Below are positions 22,304 through 33,970 of a stretch of 64,000 bases of DNA, one piece after another. The position numbers and the translations under genes are program-made. This DNA is from Bufo bufo (Eukaryota > Chordata > Amphibia > Anura > Bufonidae), in NCBI RefSeq assembly GCF_905171765.1, contig NC_053397.1:1378446-1442445 (forward strand). The letters are read 5' to 3'. Every line of letters begins with the position of its first letter. Position 1 is the stretch's first letter. The notes under the pieces are model-generated. The model did no database searches. It was not told where the DNA came from and saw only the letters and a list, made by a program, of their open reading frames with translations.

Positions 22304-24697
22304 CCGCCTCCGGACCGCCTAACGCAGGATTGCGTTCCGGAGGCGGTCGATTCATTCCTCCTGGACGCGCCGGCGCGTCATCTCGCGAGACGCGAGATTA
22401 CGCTCACAGCCGGCCCGCGCATGCGCATCACGGGCCGGCAAAAGTTAGAGGACAAGTTCGTCACCAGCCTGCCAGCCAATGATCGTGGCTGGCAGGCTGA
22501 TGATTTTCAAAAAAACAAATCACAAGCCATCGAACACCTTATATTTATAAATGGCTTCTGTGCTCCTCTGCTGGCCCTTTTCGTCGGTTGGTCCCAGCAG
22601 ATGAGCACACATACCAGTGAGTACACACCAAACACCACACTTAGCCCCAGATCACCCCCATCACCCCAATTAACCCCTTGATCGCCCCTGTCAATAACCT
22701 AGTGAAAGGGAAAAAAGTGATCAGTGTAAACTGTCACATTTTTTTTTTCACCAGTATTGACTGTTAGGTTTAGGATAGTTTAGGCCCCTTTGTTAGGTAG
22801 TTAGCGTCGGTTAGCGCCCAGACCACCGTACCGCAGTCACTTATTCGCTGATTAGCGTATCGCTAATTCGCTTTTGTACTTTTATAGTATCTGTAAGTGA
22901 TCAGAACTGATCACAGTCAGATCTATAATAGTATTAGTGTCACCTTGGGCCTGATCGGTCGCCCACACGTGCGTTCACCCACACCCGCCCCGCCGCAGTG
23001 ACAAAAAAATTTTTTGTTTTTGGATCACTGCACAATCACTTTCCAAGCACTGCGGCGATAAAAAAATCGGTTTTGATATTTTTTATCAATCGTAGCGGCT
23101 TCCGGTACTTTGCTAGCCTCCCATTTGTAAGACAGGCTTGCTTTTTTTCTTGGGTAGTCTCAGGGAATACCCCCTAAATTTAGTTGACCAAATGGCAAAT
23201 AAAGGGGTATTCTTGCTACATTGTTCTTATAAATTTTATTACTTGTATTTTATGGGGATTTAATAAATATTTTCTGCACATGTCAATCTGGTTGCCAAGT
23301 GTATGAGTGCTCGCTCATTATTCTATTACTACATTTGCCTTTTAAAAGAGGGTGGGGTGATTCCCTCTATATGAGCTTGCAGCACCATACCTTAAATACT
23401 TGCTAGTGAGCCACCACAACCTACCACTATTCTTCTGAAGAGGCCTACAGGCTTCTGACCCAGACGGATGAGGAATGTGAACCCTCATCTGACGAATCTA
23501 GCAGAATATGAACCTGTAGAAAGCAGTGGCAGTCTGACCCAAAGTTCGGACGAGGAGGTTGAGGTCCCTGATAGAACCAGGCGTACCCGGCCCCATGTTG
23601 CTAGACCACAGGTTGCGCAGGATCCGTTTCAAGAGCAGCAGAGTGGGGCTGTCTCTGCCGGATCACGTGGTGAGGCATACACCAGCAGCGCAGCCCTCCC
23701 TGGACCTAGTACCAGCACTGCCGTACAACATGGTGAAGTAGCAAGCACCAGAAGGGCAGTTGAAGCTGGTACGGTGGCACGTGCAGTAGTCACCCCGTCA
23801 CAGCCACCGCACAGAGAGACCCGTAGAGTCCCTGAGGTGCTGGCAAACCCTGATTGGCAGTCCCCAACTTCAGCCGCACCATTACTTCCCCCTTACACCG
23901 CCCAGTCTGGAGTTCGGGTTGAGACAGCTCAGATCGGTTCGGCACTGGGATTTTTTGAGCTGTTCTTGACTGCGGAGCTCTTGGACTTGGACTCGTGGCA
24001 GAAACAAATCGGTATGCCACTCAATTTATAGCCGCCAACTTGGGAAGCTTTTATGCCCAGCCTTTCCGGTGGAAACCAGTCCAAAATTCCGAATTTAAAA
24101 CTTTTCTGGGCCTTCTCCTCAACATGGGCCTGACAAAAAAACATGAATTGCGATCATATTGGTCCACGAACCCGATTCATCACATGCCCATGTTCTCTGC
24201 TGCTATGTCCAGGGCACGATTTGAGACCATCCTGCGTTTCCTGCACTTTAGCGACAACAGCACCTCTCGTCCCAGAGGCCACCCAGCTTTTGACCGGCTC
24301 CACAAAATTCGGCCCCTCATAGACCACCTTAACACCAAATTTGCAGATTTGTATACCCCTGAGCAAAACATCTGCGTAGACGAGTCCCTTATTTTACCGG
24401 GCGCCTTGGCTTCAAACAATACATCCCAAGCAAGCGCGCCTGAAATGGGGTCAAATTGTATAAGCTCTGTGAAAGGGCCACAGGCTATACCCACAAATTT
24501 TGTGTCTGTGAGGGTAAATATCAGACCCTGGAGCCGGTCGGTTGCCCTGACTACCTGGGGAGCAGTGGGAAGACAGTCTAGGACTTGGTGTCACCCTTAT
24601 TTGGCAAGGGGTACCATATTTATGTGGACAATTTCTACACAAGTGTGCCCCTCTTCAGGCATTTGTTCCTAGAACAGATTGGCTGCTGTGGCAGATG
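22304..24697 (+). mobile_element. Truncated piggyBac element
   Basis: Starts directly after TTAA (22300-22303) with CCGCCTCCGGACCGCC, followed by the inverted subterminal partner CCGGAGGCGG near 22336, then a GC-rich leader with palindromes such as ACGCGCCGGCGCGT. The piggyBac transposase remnant follows. The 3' third and right terminal repeat are missing; sequence stops matching near 24697. A TTAA lies at 24715-24718. Confidence 0.75.
23425..24695 (+). pseudogene. piggyBac transposase pseudogene (DDE_Tnp_1_7 type)
   Basis: The acidic N-terminus (SSEEAYRLL, then an EEC/SDESS stretch) begins near 23410 in one frame and shifts into the frame starting at 23468. That frame runs through a Ser/Pro-rich region and ends in GFFELFLTAELLDL before a second frameshift near 23990. 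The next frame gives RFETILRFLHFSDN and NICVDESLI, the latter carrying the first catalytic Asp. After further frameshifts VDNFYTSVPLF appears near 24625, carrying the second catalytic Asp. The third catalytic Asp and the cysteine-rich C-terminus are absent because the element is cut off. At least four frame changes make it non-functional. In intact elements the enzyme excises and inserts at TTAA. Confidence 0.85.
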
Positions 24698-24718
24698 AAA
24701 TCAGACTTGCATAGTTAA

Positions 24719-25206
24719 CCCTTTATAGGATGATGCAAATAGCTTATACAGTAGTGCCACCTAGGTATGAGTAGGTGACATTGCAACAGTAGCAAAACTG
24801 CATTCTGGGTGATGTTATGAGGTCACATTCCTTATTAAAATACACGCCTATCCAACAATGATTGGAAAAAGTTCCAAAGTAGGAAGGTGTGTTTAACTGA
24901 TAAGTTTGTGATCATAAACCACACACACGGAGGAAAGAAAAACCCCATTAAAAAAAAAAGAACAAGGAGGAAGGATCCCAAAGGGGCCAAGCAACCAGGA
25001 GAAAGGAAAACAAAAGAGCTGGACACCTACAGAGGTTAGAAGATAGGCTTAGGCTTAGACACAAAGACAAGTTGAGCTCTCTAGAGGGGTCTATCAAGAT
25101 GAAAGCCATGGTGAGATGCACTATGATGGACCACCCAGCTTTCCTAGAAGCAGAAGTGAGATTCCTGCTAGGACTTCCTAAGAGACACAAATAATATTTC
25201 ATTTTA
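24719..25206. other. Unassigned sequence left of a MITE
   Basis: No domain recognised. Its continuation appears to be 25658 onward, since the MITE at 25211-25653 is a clean TTAA insertion. Confidence 0.3.
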
Positions 25207-25210
25207 TTAA

Positions 25211-25653
25211 AGGGGTATTCCCATCTTTACTTTTCATACTTACCTTCGTTGAGCGTGACGATCACTTCCTGGATTCTTCTCCCGGCCGGGCCGCGCTTGC
25301 GCAGAACACTGAAGATTTTCTCCCGGCCGGGCCGCGCAATGTCCTGAACGCGCACGCCGCCGCTCATGCGCCATGGTGACTTGTTCCTGGCCTGTATAGT
25401 ACAGAGCCTGCGTGCGCGTTCGCGGCTCTGTACTATACTGGCCAGGAAGAAGTCATCATGGCGCAAGCGCGGCCCGGCGGGATTCGACAGGAGAGGTGGC
25501 CGTAACCAGGGGAGACTAAAGAAAATGATCAGGTATGAGGGGACTTATTTTCTCAAAAGGGTGGGAATTAGGTAATTAAATGTATTTACAGAAAATGATC
25601 ACTGTCAAATCATTAACAGATTTAACAGTGATCATTGTGATGGGAATACCCCT
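25211..25653. mobile_element. piggyBac-type MITE, 443 bp
   Basis: Terminal repeats AGGGGTATTCCCATC and GATGGGAATACCCCT are perfect inverts, flanked by TTAA on both sides (25207-25210 and 25654-25657). The interior contains an imperfect foldback centred near 25407 (CCTGGCCTGTATAGTACAGA against TCTGTACTATACTGGCCAGG). No coding capacity. Confidence 0.9.
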
Positions 25654-25829
25654 TTAAGACTAATTGGATAATGTGGGTGAAATTATACCATCTAGATTGG
25701 CGAATAAATTTAATTAATTGATCATATCCACATTGAGATGTAGTCTTAGGATATTGTGAGGCTTCATTCTACCTGCAGAAGAATCTAGACTCATAATCTA
25801 TCAAAGCATTAAATGATTGCCTATATATA

Positions 25830-26198
25830 TTGATAGTAATATTCTTCGCCAAGCTAAGTGATGGATTCCCACAGGAAAGACTTGTTCCAAGTTCTTCCCA
25901 TTTAAAATGTAATAATGGCTTTGATTATAAGATCCCTGTTTGTCTTAATAGTCTTACCAAGGTCATATGTGTGAAACTAGTCCAGGATGGGGCGGAAGGA
26001 TACAGTTATGGCTTCTTACATCCTAGAATGGATTTGCCTATTCGTGAAGTCATGTGTAGTTGGTTAGGGGGGGCAGAATGTATTTATCATTCTATAATGA
26101 TGTCTAGCATTAGACATGCCCGTCCTGATATCATGAGGTTTTCTCTGAACAGAAGTGATGTATATAACTTATGTTCCTATTTTGATATCCTAACCTAA
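25830..26198 (+). other. Unassigned 122-codon open frame
   Basis: The frame includes GFLHPRMDLPIREVMCSWLG and HARPDIMRFSLNRSDVYNLC and ends about 140 bp before an AATAAA (26343). Composition looks protein-like, with even residue use and few repeats, but I recognise no domain. It may be the 3' end of an old retroelement or virus-like insertion, with flanks 24719-25206 and 26199-26400 belonging to the same unit. Chance remains possible. Confidence 0.2.
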
Positions 26199-26799
26199 TA
26201 ATAGCTCGGTTATAATGTGACAAGGTATTTCCACTCACATGTATTGTTAGGCTTCTAATGCTTTATATTAACGCTATATATATATTCATTTGCATGTATC
26301 TTTGTGTTTATTTACTTATTTATGTTTATAACCTGGTAACCAATAAATCTGCATATTTTTATAATACCGGTGTATTATTGTATAATGTAAAACTACACAT
26401 TTATCATTAACGTCATCTCACGTCAAAATAACTTATCTGAGGAAATAGTCGGACTCAGATGTGAATTGTATCAATTAGGTTGTCTACAAGTCACCAGGTC
26501 ATGATTTCAAGAATTTATGACAAATTATATAAATTGTATTTTTTCATGGTTAATCATTTTATGACCATAATCTTAATTGAATTATTACCGCCCGACAAAG
26601 TATAAGAAAGAGATGCTGAGGACAGAGCGGTGTCCTAGCATCTCCATATCATATACACTATGTACTATAGCTTCACCACACAGAGATCTGCTCAGAAAGC
26701 TCATCTACACATCACTGCTTTATTCACAGACACAATGTATAATCATACATTCCCCGCCGCAACTTTTGCTTCACCACGTGTGCGCAGATTAAAATATGC
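26199..26799. other. AT-rich intergenic sequence
   Basis: No feature assigned apart from an AATAAA at 26343. GC and CpG content rises from about 26750. Confidence 0.3.
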
Positions 26800-26959
26800 G
26801 GTGTCGGGGGAGGCCAATGGCAGGCGGTGACTGGGACGAGCCTCCCTAGTGTCACCCGTGATGTGAGGAGTGGGCCCATCTTGGATTCCCTCACCAGCCA
26901 TAGTGAATGCTGCATTCTTGGCGGTTCTTGGTTCTTTCTGCTGCGACCCGTGGCTGTCG
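26800..26959 (+). other. Candidate 5' exon with promoter-like sequence
   Basis: A locally CpG-richer stretch with GGCCAATGG (26813-26821, CCAAT-like) leads to TGTCG|GTGAGT at 26959/26960, a strong splice-donor match. Spliced to the acceptor at 27152, the frame before the donor (DPWLS) continues into VLELMNR. That frame has an in-frame stop upstream and no ATG in this exon, so the exon would be 5' untranslated. Confidence 0.25.
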
Positions 26960-26975
26960 GTGAGTGCTATAATCA

Positions 26976-27100
26976 GCCGGCACGCCAGCTGCTGTAAAAC
27001 TACAACTCCCAGCCTGCACACTTTCTTGGCTGTTCTTGTAACTCTCATAGAAGTGAGGATTCTAGGAGTTGTAGTTTTAGCTGGAGGTTGTTGATCCCTG
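26976..27100. mobile_element. hAT MITE fragment
   Basis: The right end GGTTGTTGATCCCTG is intact (27100) and the inner pair AAAACTACAACTCCCAGC / GGAGTTGTAGTTTT is clear. The left end (CAGGGATCAACAACCT type) is missing or rearranged. It would lie within the candidate intron 26960-27152. Confidence 0.75.
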
Positions 27101-27152
27101 GCCTAGATGGAGGCTTGTAAATCCTGCCGTCAGCTGCTGTTTTATCTTGCAG

Positions 27153-27281
27153 GTTCTGGAGCTTATGAACAGGGCATCCACTCAGCCTCACACCCGTCCG
27201 GGCCCCCCCATCACTGACAGCCGTCCGGGCCCCCCCATCACTGACGGGTGGCCCCCCATCACTGATGTTATTAAAGCCTGA
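27153..27281 (+). CDS. Candidate short coding exon, Pro-rich repeats
   Basis: CTGTTTTATCTTGCAG (27137-27152) is a good acceptor. The exon then reads VLELMNRASTQPHTRPGPPI and continues with three copies of a (R)PGPPITD unit to a TGA at 27279-27281. The DNA repeats a 24-bp CGTCCGGGCCCCCCCATCAC unit. ATTAAA at 27270-27275 could serve as a poly(A) signal overlapping the end of the frame. With the candidate first exon the ATG at 27165 would open a peptide of about 38 residues. It could instead be a terminal exon of a longer gene, a non-coding transcript, or chance. Confidence 0.25.
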   Translation, partial: VLELMNRASTQPHTRPGPPITDSRPGPPITDGWPPITDVIKA

Positions 27282-28480
27282 TTTTATTGATGGCTTTTTA
27301 TTGATGGCTCTCTCCTGTGGCCCATTGATGTTGTCTCAAGTCTGCGGTTTTCTTCAGCTGTATATTACTTTCTGGTTATTGCGAACATCAGATGACACAT
27401 GCACGCGGTCTATAAGAAGAGAAATTGATCTTCACAGTTACTCAGGTTCAAGACATTCCAGACAGTAATTATAGGCCTGTTTTCTAGTAGCCATGCCATC
27501 TGTGACCCTGCCCCCACTTGGAGTCCGTTTCTCTTGCCTTGAACTTCCAGAGCTGGACTCGGCCTATCTGAACCTCATAATTCGTGGTAGGCATTCTGGA
27601 CCTTTTAGCCGACCAGTCCCTTCCCTGGAGGCTGCCCACTAAACCTCAGGGGAAGAGCTTCCTCTTTGGCAGACTGTATCCAAGGGCCAGGTCGGTCCTA
27701 CTCTTCTGCCGCCTATTGTCGGCTAGCTGTCTTCACCTTCTTCCAGATATAGATTTGCTCTCATCAGCAACAAGGGTAAAATTGTGATGTTTTTTTAGAC
27801 AACTGGGTCAGCACTCTCCCAAAAATGCCAGTCTCATGGGGTGTTCCTGTTATGCAGTGGTTAGTACCTACCAAAATTTCACTATGGGAAGGAGGCCATA
27901 ATAATCTGCTCCAGAAGCCAGCAGAAGAGATAGGAGAGGGCATAGCCTGAGAGACCTGTTCTGTTACCTGGAGCAGTGAGATCTGGGTCTACCTCAGTCC
28001 TGCTGGGATTGGACTTTTCGGCTTGCTTCCTGGGTGCATGTTGTAAGTACTCTTACTTGTTACCCGCCTTCTCTGCCTTCTCAATGCTTGCTCCTGTGTT
28101 TGACCTTGAACTGTTTAGTGACTGTTCTCTTCCCTTTTGTGTCTTGGTTCTGACTGACTCTGGTTTCTGTTACTGGTATGGAATCCTGTTTTGGCTTTGA
28201 CACATGACCACTCTGTTTCTGACCTTGGCTAGTATGACTACTGTACATGTCTGCTCCACATGCTAGTAGCTACCCAGTGAATGCAAGACAGCATACCATA
28301 CCAGCAGCAGGGACCACTGGGGGTTAACTAGTTAGGCTCCTAAATGGGATTGCTCATATCATGGCAGCTGTCTCACTCTCGCCAGGACCCGGGGCATTGC
28401 AGGGCAAGTTCTCCAACTCCAGCTAGTGTCTGGCAGCGGACATGCATTTGCTGGATGGGTCATGGTACTCTGACTACAAG
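27282..28480. other. Unassigned, possibly an old LTR-type fragment
   Basis: 27980-28330 is rich in CTGACCTTG/TGACTGACTCTGG-like phrases seen in leaders of frog Ty3-like elements, but no LTR pair, primer site or gag/pol frame was found. Confidence 0.2.
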
Positions 28481-28645
28481 GAGAAATTCCAGCGATCTTC
28501 TAAAACAAATTTATCTTTATTGAAGCATATAAAATCCAGAATAATTCAAAGTCCGACATAAGTAGTCAAAAAACGCACCGTTAGAAACAGATTTTGTATG
28601 CTTCAATAAAGATGGATTTGTTCTAGAAGATCGCTGGAATTTCTC
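28481..28645. mobile_element. Foldback repeat A with hammerhead-like remnant
   Basis: Inverted arms of about 55 bp (28481-28536 and 28590-28645) share AATTCCAGCGATCTTCT and CTTTATTGAAGCATA. The 53-bp spacer ends ACGCACCGTTAGAAACAG. On the plus strand the spacer followed by ..TTCAATAAAG.. has the same order (degenerate core, AATAAA tail) as repeats at 55301 and 60558. Confidence 0.7.
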
Positions 28646-28915
28646 TTTCTCCAAGCTTGTGAGCTCAACATTTCCCAGGCGACTTTACAGATGAGCTGTA
28701 GAAGACTATTGTTATTGTGATAGAATAACTCTCCCAAAATAAAATGTTACTAGGTATCGGCTTCAGCGAGTAGCTGATCAAATGCAAGGCCGGATTCAGA
28801 TTGCACAGGACCTTGCCATTCATCTTGTTTTACTGTGGATTGAGGGATACAGGAATAAATAGGCTTAAACAATGGGTACGTGAATACATGATTTATAAGG
28901 CAAATATATCATCAT
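28646..28915. other. Unique sequence
   Basis: Nothing recognised between the foldback repeat and the L1 fragment. Confidence 0.3.
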
Positions 28916-29152
28916 TTATATAAAAACATATAATGTAAAGATACCGTCACTTAGCTGCGCCTCCTTCCATACTAAGAAAGATAACTGATCGCCCCTCTCC
29001 ACAAACTCCTCATCCGTTAATGACAACCTGTCTTGTAGAAATTCTCTTAATTGGCAATTTTTAGGTTTAGCCCTACTGACTCCTTGAACGAACACCCCTC
29101 TAAGACAGGCGTACATGGCATCCCATACCACCTCCTTTACAGCTGTTCCCAC
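28916..29152 (-). pseudogene. Older L1-type ORF2 fragment
   Basis: The 78-codon frame reads VWDAMYACLRGVF then VSRAKPKN. This matches the spacer after the endonuclease in both neighbouring L1 copies (VWDALKVYIRGLY and VWDSLKAFLRGIY). It lies beyond the 3' end of the minus-strand L1 and cannot belong to it, since this region is from the 5' half of ORF2. It is therefore a separate, older L1 of another subfamily. Confidence 0.65.
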
Positions 29153-29484
29153 ATTATTATTATTTTTTATTTAAATTTTATTTTCTTCAATAATAGTTAC
29201 AAAAAGGAACAAAAATAAGCCAAAAATATAAAAAGAAAGACAAAGCTTATACACACATGCCAAAGATGTTAATATAATTTCAACATTATCATAGCCAGTA
29301 ACATTCAATCCAACACTGTAAACTCAAGCCTAATACCCTTAAGCCCCACTGTTCCCCCTCTTTCCCTTAGCTGCTGTCGCTGATAGCCCGGACCCCGTAT
29401 CCCCCCCGTACCCGTCCCTATACTCCACTCTTCAAGCTGAACCAATTCACCTCACTTCTGCAGAGCAGCATAATAACTCATGCC

Positions 29485-32400
29485 TCACCTACTCCGCCTC
29501 TCAACCTCCTCGTAGAGCTTTATTTGGGACATGATCCGTCTCCACTCCTCAAGTACAGGGGAAATAAGGGAACCCCATCTCTTGACTATCAGCACCTTTG
29601 CAATCAAGCAGCCCTTCAGCCAAGCTAATTGATGTACGGAAGGGTTAGGACTGTCAGGTATATAAACGCCCAAAATTGCAGAGATCATATCTGGTGCAGA
29701 GGATTGGAGAAGATCCCCCTGCAATGCTGTAAATGCCTGCTCCCAAAAACGCTTTATCACCCTGCATTCCCATAAAAGATGGATATATCCAACATTGGGT
29801 CTGCCGCACTTTTGACAGAAAAAAATCACGTCCTCGGTTATTAGCAAATTTAGCCTGCATTTGCGGTGTATAGTATAACCTGCGAAAAATCTTAAACTGG
29901 ATCAAACTATAGCTGGCTGCCGATACTACCTTTTTCATATTTTTAAAAATCTGTGACCAGGGGAGGGGGGAGATTTGTAATTCCTGCTCCCATTTAGTTA
30001 TACTTTTAAAAGGAAACACCGTGGACAGTGAATCTCGCATTTTCGAGTAAATCTGTGTCCTTTTAATCTTTTTCCCTGCGTGAGAAAAACAATAATCAAA
30101 AAATGAATGTTGTGCAGTAATCCTATATGTTTTGTTAAGTGTGCCGTCGTGTGCATGTTTTAAACGTGCGTACATAAATCGATCTAAGAAAGTGTTTGTG
30201 AAGTTAAAGTCCCCTAAAACTTTAAAACGATCTACAACAAACAAATGAGCCACTCTGGTAATACCCCTACAACTCCAATAAGTGTAATCAGTTATTTTCA
30301 AAAATTCCCCTAAATTCCAATTTTCCCACAACGGGGTAAAATAAAAAGCGTGCGTCACCTGCAAGGTCGTTTTCAATGTGTCCCAAACCCTCTGTAGCGT
30401 TCTCGCGATGGGGCATCTAGTGTCCAAGGTGCCAAAATATGCGGTTTCTAAGTGCATAAAAATATTATCCAATGACCTACCTAATACCCCAGTTAAGTAC
30501 TGCCCTAGTGCATTCTCTCCAGCATTACATCTTTGTAACTGCGCAGAGAAAAAATAGCCTTGAAAGAAAGGGAGTGATAGTCCCCCATCTGGCTCAGCCA
30601 GCCACAGATACCTCTGCTTTATGCGGACCCTCCTCCTCCCACAAATTAGGTCATTTATTCAGACTTCCAATCTTTAAAAAAAAAAAAGCATTGTCTATCC
30701 AGATAGGGGAAGCACAGATCGGATACAAAACCAGCGGTAATATGATCATTTTTACTAATGCCAGACGATCGGTTTGCGATATTACCAATTTTTGCCAGGC
30801 TCTAATTTTCCCCTTTACTTTATCTATTACCGGGGAAAGATTTAACTCCTAAAATCTACCTATGTGGACACCTATCTTTATCCCCAGATAATCCAGGGAA
30901 TCATCCGTAGACAATATCCGAACCCGGGAGCCTCCGTCGGGGGCATTTTTCGATTTTAGCGGGAGAAGTGAGGACTTAGCCCAGTTAATTAAAAACCCAG
31001 ACAGTTGACTAAACTCCTCTATCACCTGCGACAGCATTCCAGCCCTGATCCAAAAAGAGTATGACGTTGTCGGCGTAAAGCCTGATTTTGTCACTCTCTC
31101 CCGCTACCCCGAACCCCCTGAATCTGACCGTCCAAACGAATCCTGCAAGCCAACGGCTCCATAAATAGCGCGAATAATAAGGGAGAAAGGGGACATCCCT
31201 GTCTCGTGCCACGTTGAAGCTCAATAATGGAGGAATTAACCCCATCAATATTAACTCGGGCGATTGGTTGGGTGTATAACAGTTGAGTCATTGCAATGAA
31301 GGTAGACCCCAGTCGAAAGTGAGCCATAGTCCGCCACAAGAAGGCCCACTCTACCCTGTCGAACGCTTTGGCAGCGTCCAAAGACAGGATAGAGTGGTCC
31401 GGTCCCCCCCCCCCCCCCCCCCACCAATAGGTTCAAATACGTCCCATACAGATTCGCCCTGGATCTGTCTCCCAGGTATAAATCCTGTTTGATTAGGATG
31501 AACCAGGGCTGCAATCACCCGTTTCAGACGGTTTGCTAAAAACTTTGCAAAGATCTTATAGTCAGTATTAAGGAGTGATATGGGCCTATAAGATCCAACC
31601 TCACTACCATCCTTATCTTTTTTTTTATTAAGATGATGATTGCCTCCCTAAAAGATGGAGGGAGAGAACCATATTTATGAGATTCACTTAACTCCTGCAA
31701 CAAAATAGGGAGGAGTACCTTAGCGTGGTATATATAAACTTCAAACCGTCCGCCCTGGGGGATGAGTTTTATGTTTAACCGACCGAAGAGCATCTTCCAA
31801 TTCTGCCTGTTGTATGGGGTGATCGAGCATTCCAGTTTCCTGAGGTGAAAGAAAGGGCATTTCTAATTGGTCCAAATAGTCATCGATTTTAGAGGAACTA
31901 CATACCGTTTTGGATCTATATATAGTAGAGTAGTAGTTGGCAAATTCCTGTCTAATCAGATCCGGATCCTTCGCTATCTGGCCCCGATTATTCCTAATAT
32001 ACCTAATTTTGGTCCCACCCCTTTGATTGGCGACCAATGCGGCTAACAATTTACCTGGTTTTTCCCTCCTCCCAACGTCTCTGTCCTTGAAAAAAGAGTT
32101 TATGTTGGGGTTTATTTACCATATAAGACCTATATTGTTGATTAGCTTCTTTCAATTGTATACGGAGTGAATTCGTACCGTATTTAGTCAACGCAACCTC
32201 CTAACTGTCTCCCTCATTGCATTTTCCTGCTTATGGAACTCCGCTCGTTGTCTTTTTATTTTACTACAATAAAGGCCCCTAATGTAGACCTTCAAAGCGT
32301 CCCATACAAAATGGATATGAGTGGAGCCCTCATTACGGTGCCAAAATTCAAGGATCTCTTCGTTGATCAAATCCCGCTCACCAATAACCTCCAACCAAAA

Positions 32401-33051
32401 AGGGTTCAGTCTAAAGGCTCTATTGGGACGCGTATTTAACCTCATCCCCCTGAGCAGAAGCGGAGAATGGTCAGAGATTCCGTGAAATTCATATTTCATC
32501 TTCACCACTTGATCAGACATAGCCCCATTTGTGAAGGCTAAGTCGATTCTTGACATTGACCTATACGTCCGGCCGAAGCATGAATACGCACTTTTTTTTT
32601 CCCGTACAGATAGCGCCAAACATCAACCCATGCAAGCTCCTGAGTAATGCTGCCCAAAAGGGACCAAGTATGCCTCTGCTCAGAGGAGAGAGAGATCCTA
32701 TCCAGTTCCGGATCCAAAACCGAATTTAAGTCACCTACCAGCAACATCGGGCACGGGGGTTTACTACAAATGAACGTAGACAACAAAGATAGGACAGTGG
32801 ATGCAAAAGGGGGAGGGATATAGACAAAAGCTAAGATAGTCTCCTATCCACCCGAACATCCAACGGGTGAAAATCAACCCCATGATGAATATACACACTC
32901 GCACCCCTTGAATATGATCAGTGGTATTCCAGTTTCGCCCATCGCCTCTTTCATTGGGGGAGCTTTTCAACCGTTGCGTGCGTCTCCAATAAGGCCTTTT
33001 AATTCTGTCCCCCAGCCCTCGCACATTCCAACACAGGACTTTACGCGTCAT
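29485..33051 (-). pseudogene. L1 ORF2 pseudogene (endonuclease, RT, C-terminal Cys motif)
   Basis: ORF2 nicks DNA with an APE-type endonuclease and copies its RNA by target-primed reverse transcription. Blocks in order: KVLCWNVRGLGDRIKR (33045, endonuclease start); MLLVGDLNSVLD (32745); YRSMSRIDLAF and GISDHSPLL (about 32500-32550); a decayed RT1 region; LDAAKAFDRVEW (31380, motif A); GTRQGCPLSPLLFALF (about 31210, motif B); a decayed motif C (RLYADNVILFL, where YADD is expected); and CQKCGRPNVGYIHLLWEC (29820, C-terminal Cys/His motif). Blocks sit in different frames. A 19-C run interrupts the sequence just before motif A. The loss of YADD and the frameshifts show it is dead. Confidence 0.9.
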
Positions 33052-33343
33052 TAAAAGCTATCACAGGACAAAGCCTTCCGCAGACCGGCAGGAGAGGGGA
33101 GAGAGGTCCCCTAGGCCCAGCGACAGCAGCTAACCTCCCTACCCCTTCCCTAATACCCATCCCCCACCCATATCCATTACCTAAACCCACCATTTGGCTC
33201 ACAGAGAATATTATCCCCATCAACCTCTTCCACTATCGTCAACCCCGCTCCCAATCAAACCTCCCTCCTCACGCCACCACCATATAGCCAACGTGTAAAA
33301 GTACAAACACCATCAAAATATAAATTAGAGATCCCAACAAGGG

Positions 33344-33970
33344 CTATAAACCGGTCAAATCAAGCCACTGTATGGCCTCTGTAGGTGTAGAGAAAAATTG
33401 CACAGAGTCGTCGTAAACAACCCTGAGTTTGGCCGGATACAGCATTGCATACTTTATATGTGCAGAAATTAATCTTTTTTTCACGTCATAAAAAGAGCGC
33501 CTTTTATTTTGTCTCTCTACAAAAATCCGGGTATATTTGAATGTCCTTCCCATCAAAGCCAGTTTTGAGGATCTCTCTTTTGCGTCTAAGTACCCAATCC
33601 CGGTCCTTGGAGAAATCTAATCTAGCTAATAGAGCTCTGGGGGGAGCACCTGGAGGGGGCTTCCTCAGAGGGATTCTATGCGCTCGCTCTACACAGAAGG
33701 TAGAAAGATCGTAATCCGATCCCAGTGTTTGCACCAGCCACTTTTGCACAAAGTCCGCTGGGTTCTCTTGTTCCACCCCCTCAGGAAACCCCACCAGTCT
33801 TATGTTATTCCTCCGGGATCTATCCTCCAGATCTATCAGTTTATTTTTCAACCCAAGACATTCTTGCTCCACACCCTCGAGGCGTTTTTTTGTTAAACCC
33901 AACTCCTTATTCACAGCCGCTGTCTCTAGCTCCAAATCTTTAACTTTTACTCTTAATTTTTATAATTTCA
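33344..33970 (-). pseudogene. L1 ORF1 pseudogene
   Basis: Two overlapping frames cover an ORF1-type RNA-binding protein. A coiled-coil-like N-terminus (TKKRLEGVEQECLGLKNKL) is followed by DLEDRSRRNNIRLVGFPEG, the start of the RRM domain, then VERAHRI. After a frameshift near 33530 comes the C-terminal domain (SFYDVKKRLI, AMLYPAKLRVVYDD). ORF1 proteins coat the LINE RNA as trimers. The single visible frameshift and missing clear start make this a pseudogene. Confidence 0.85.
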
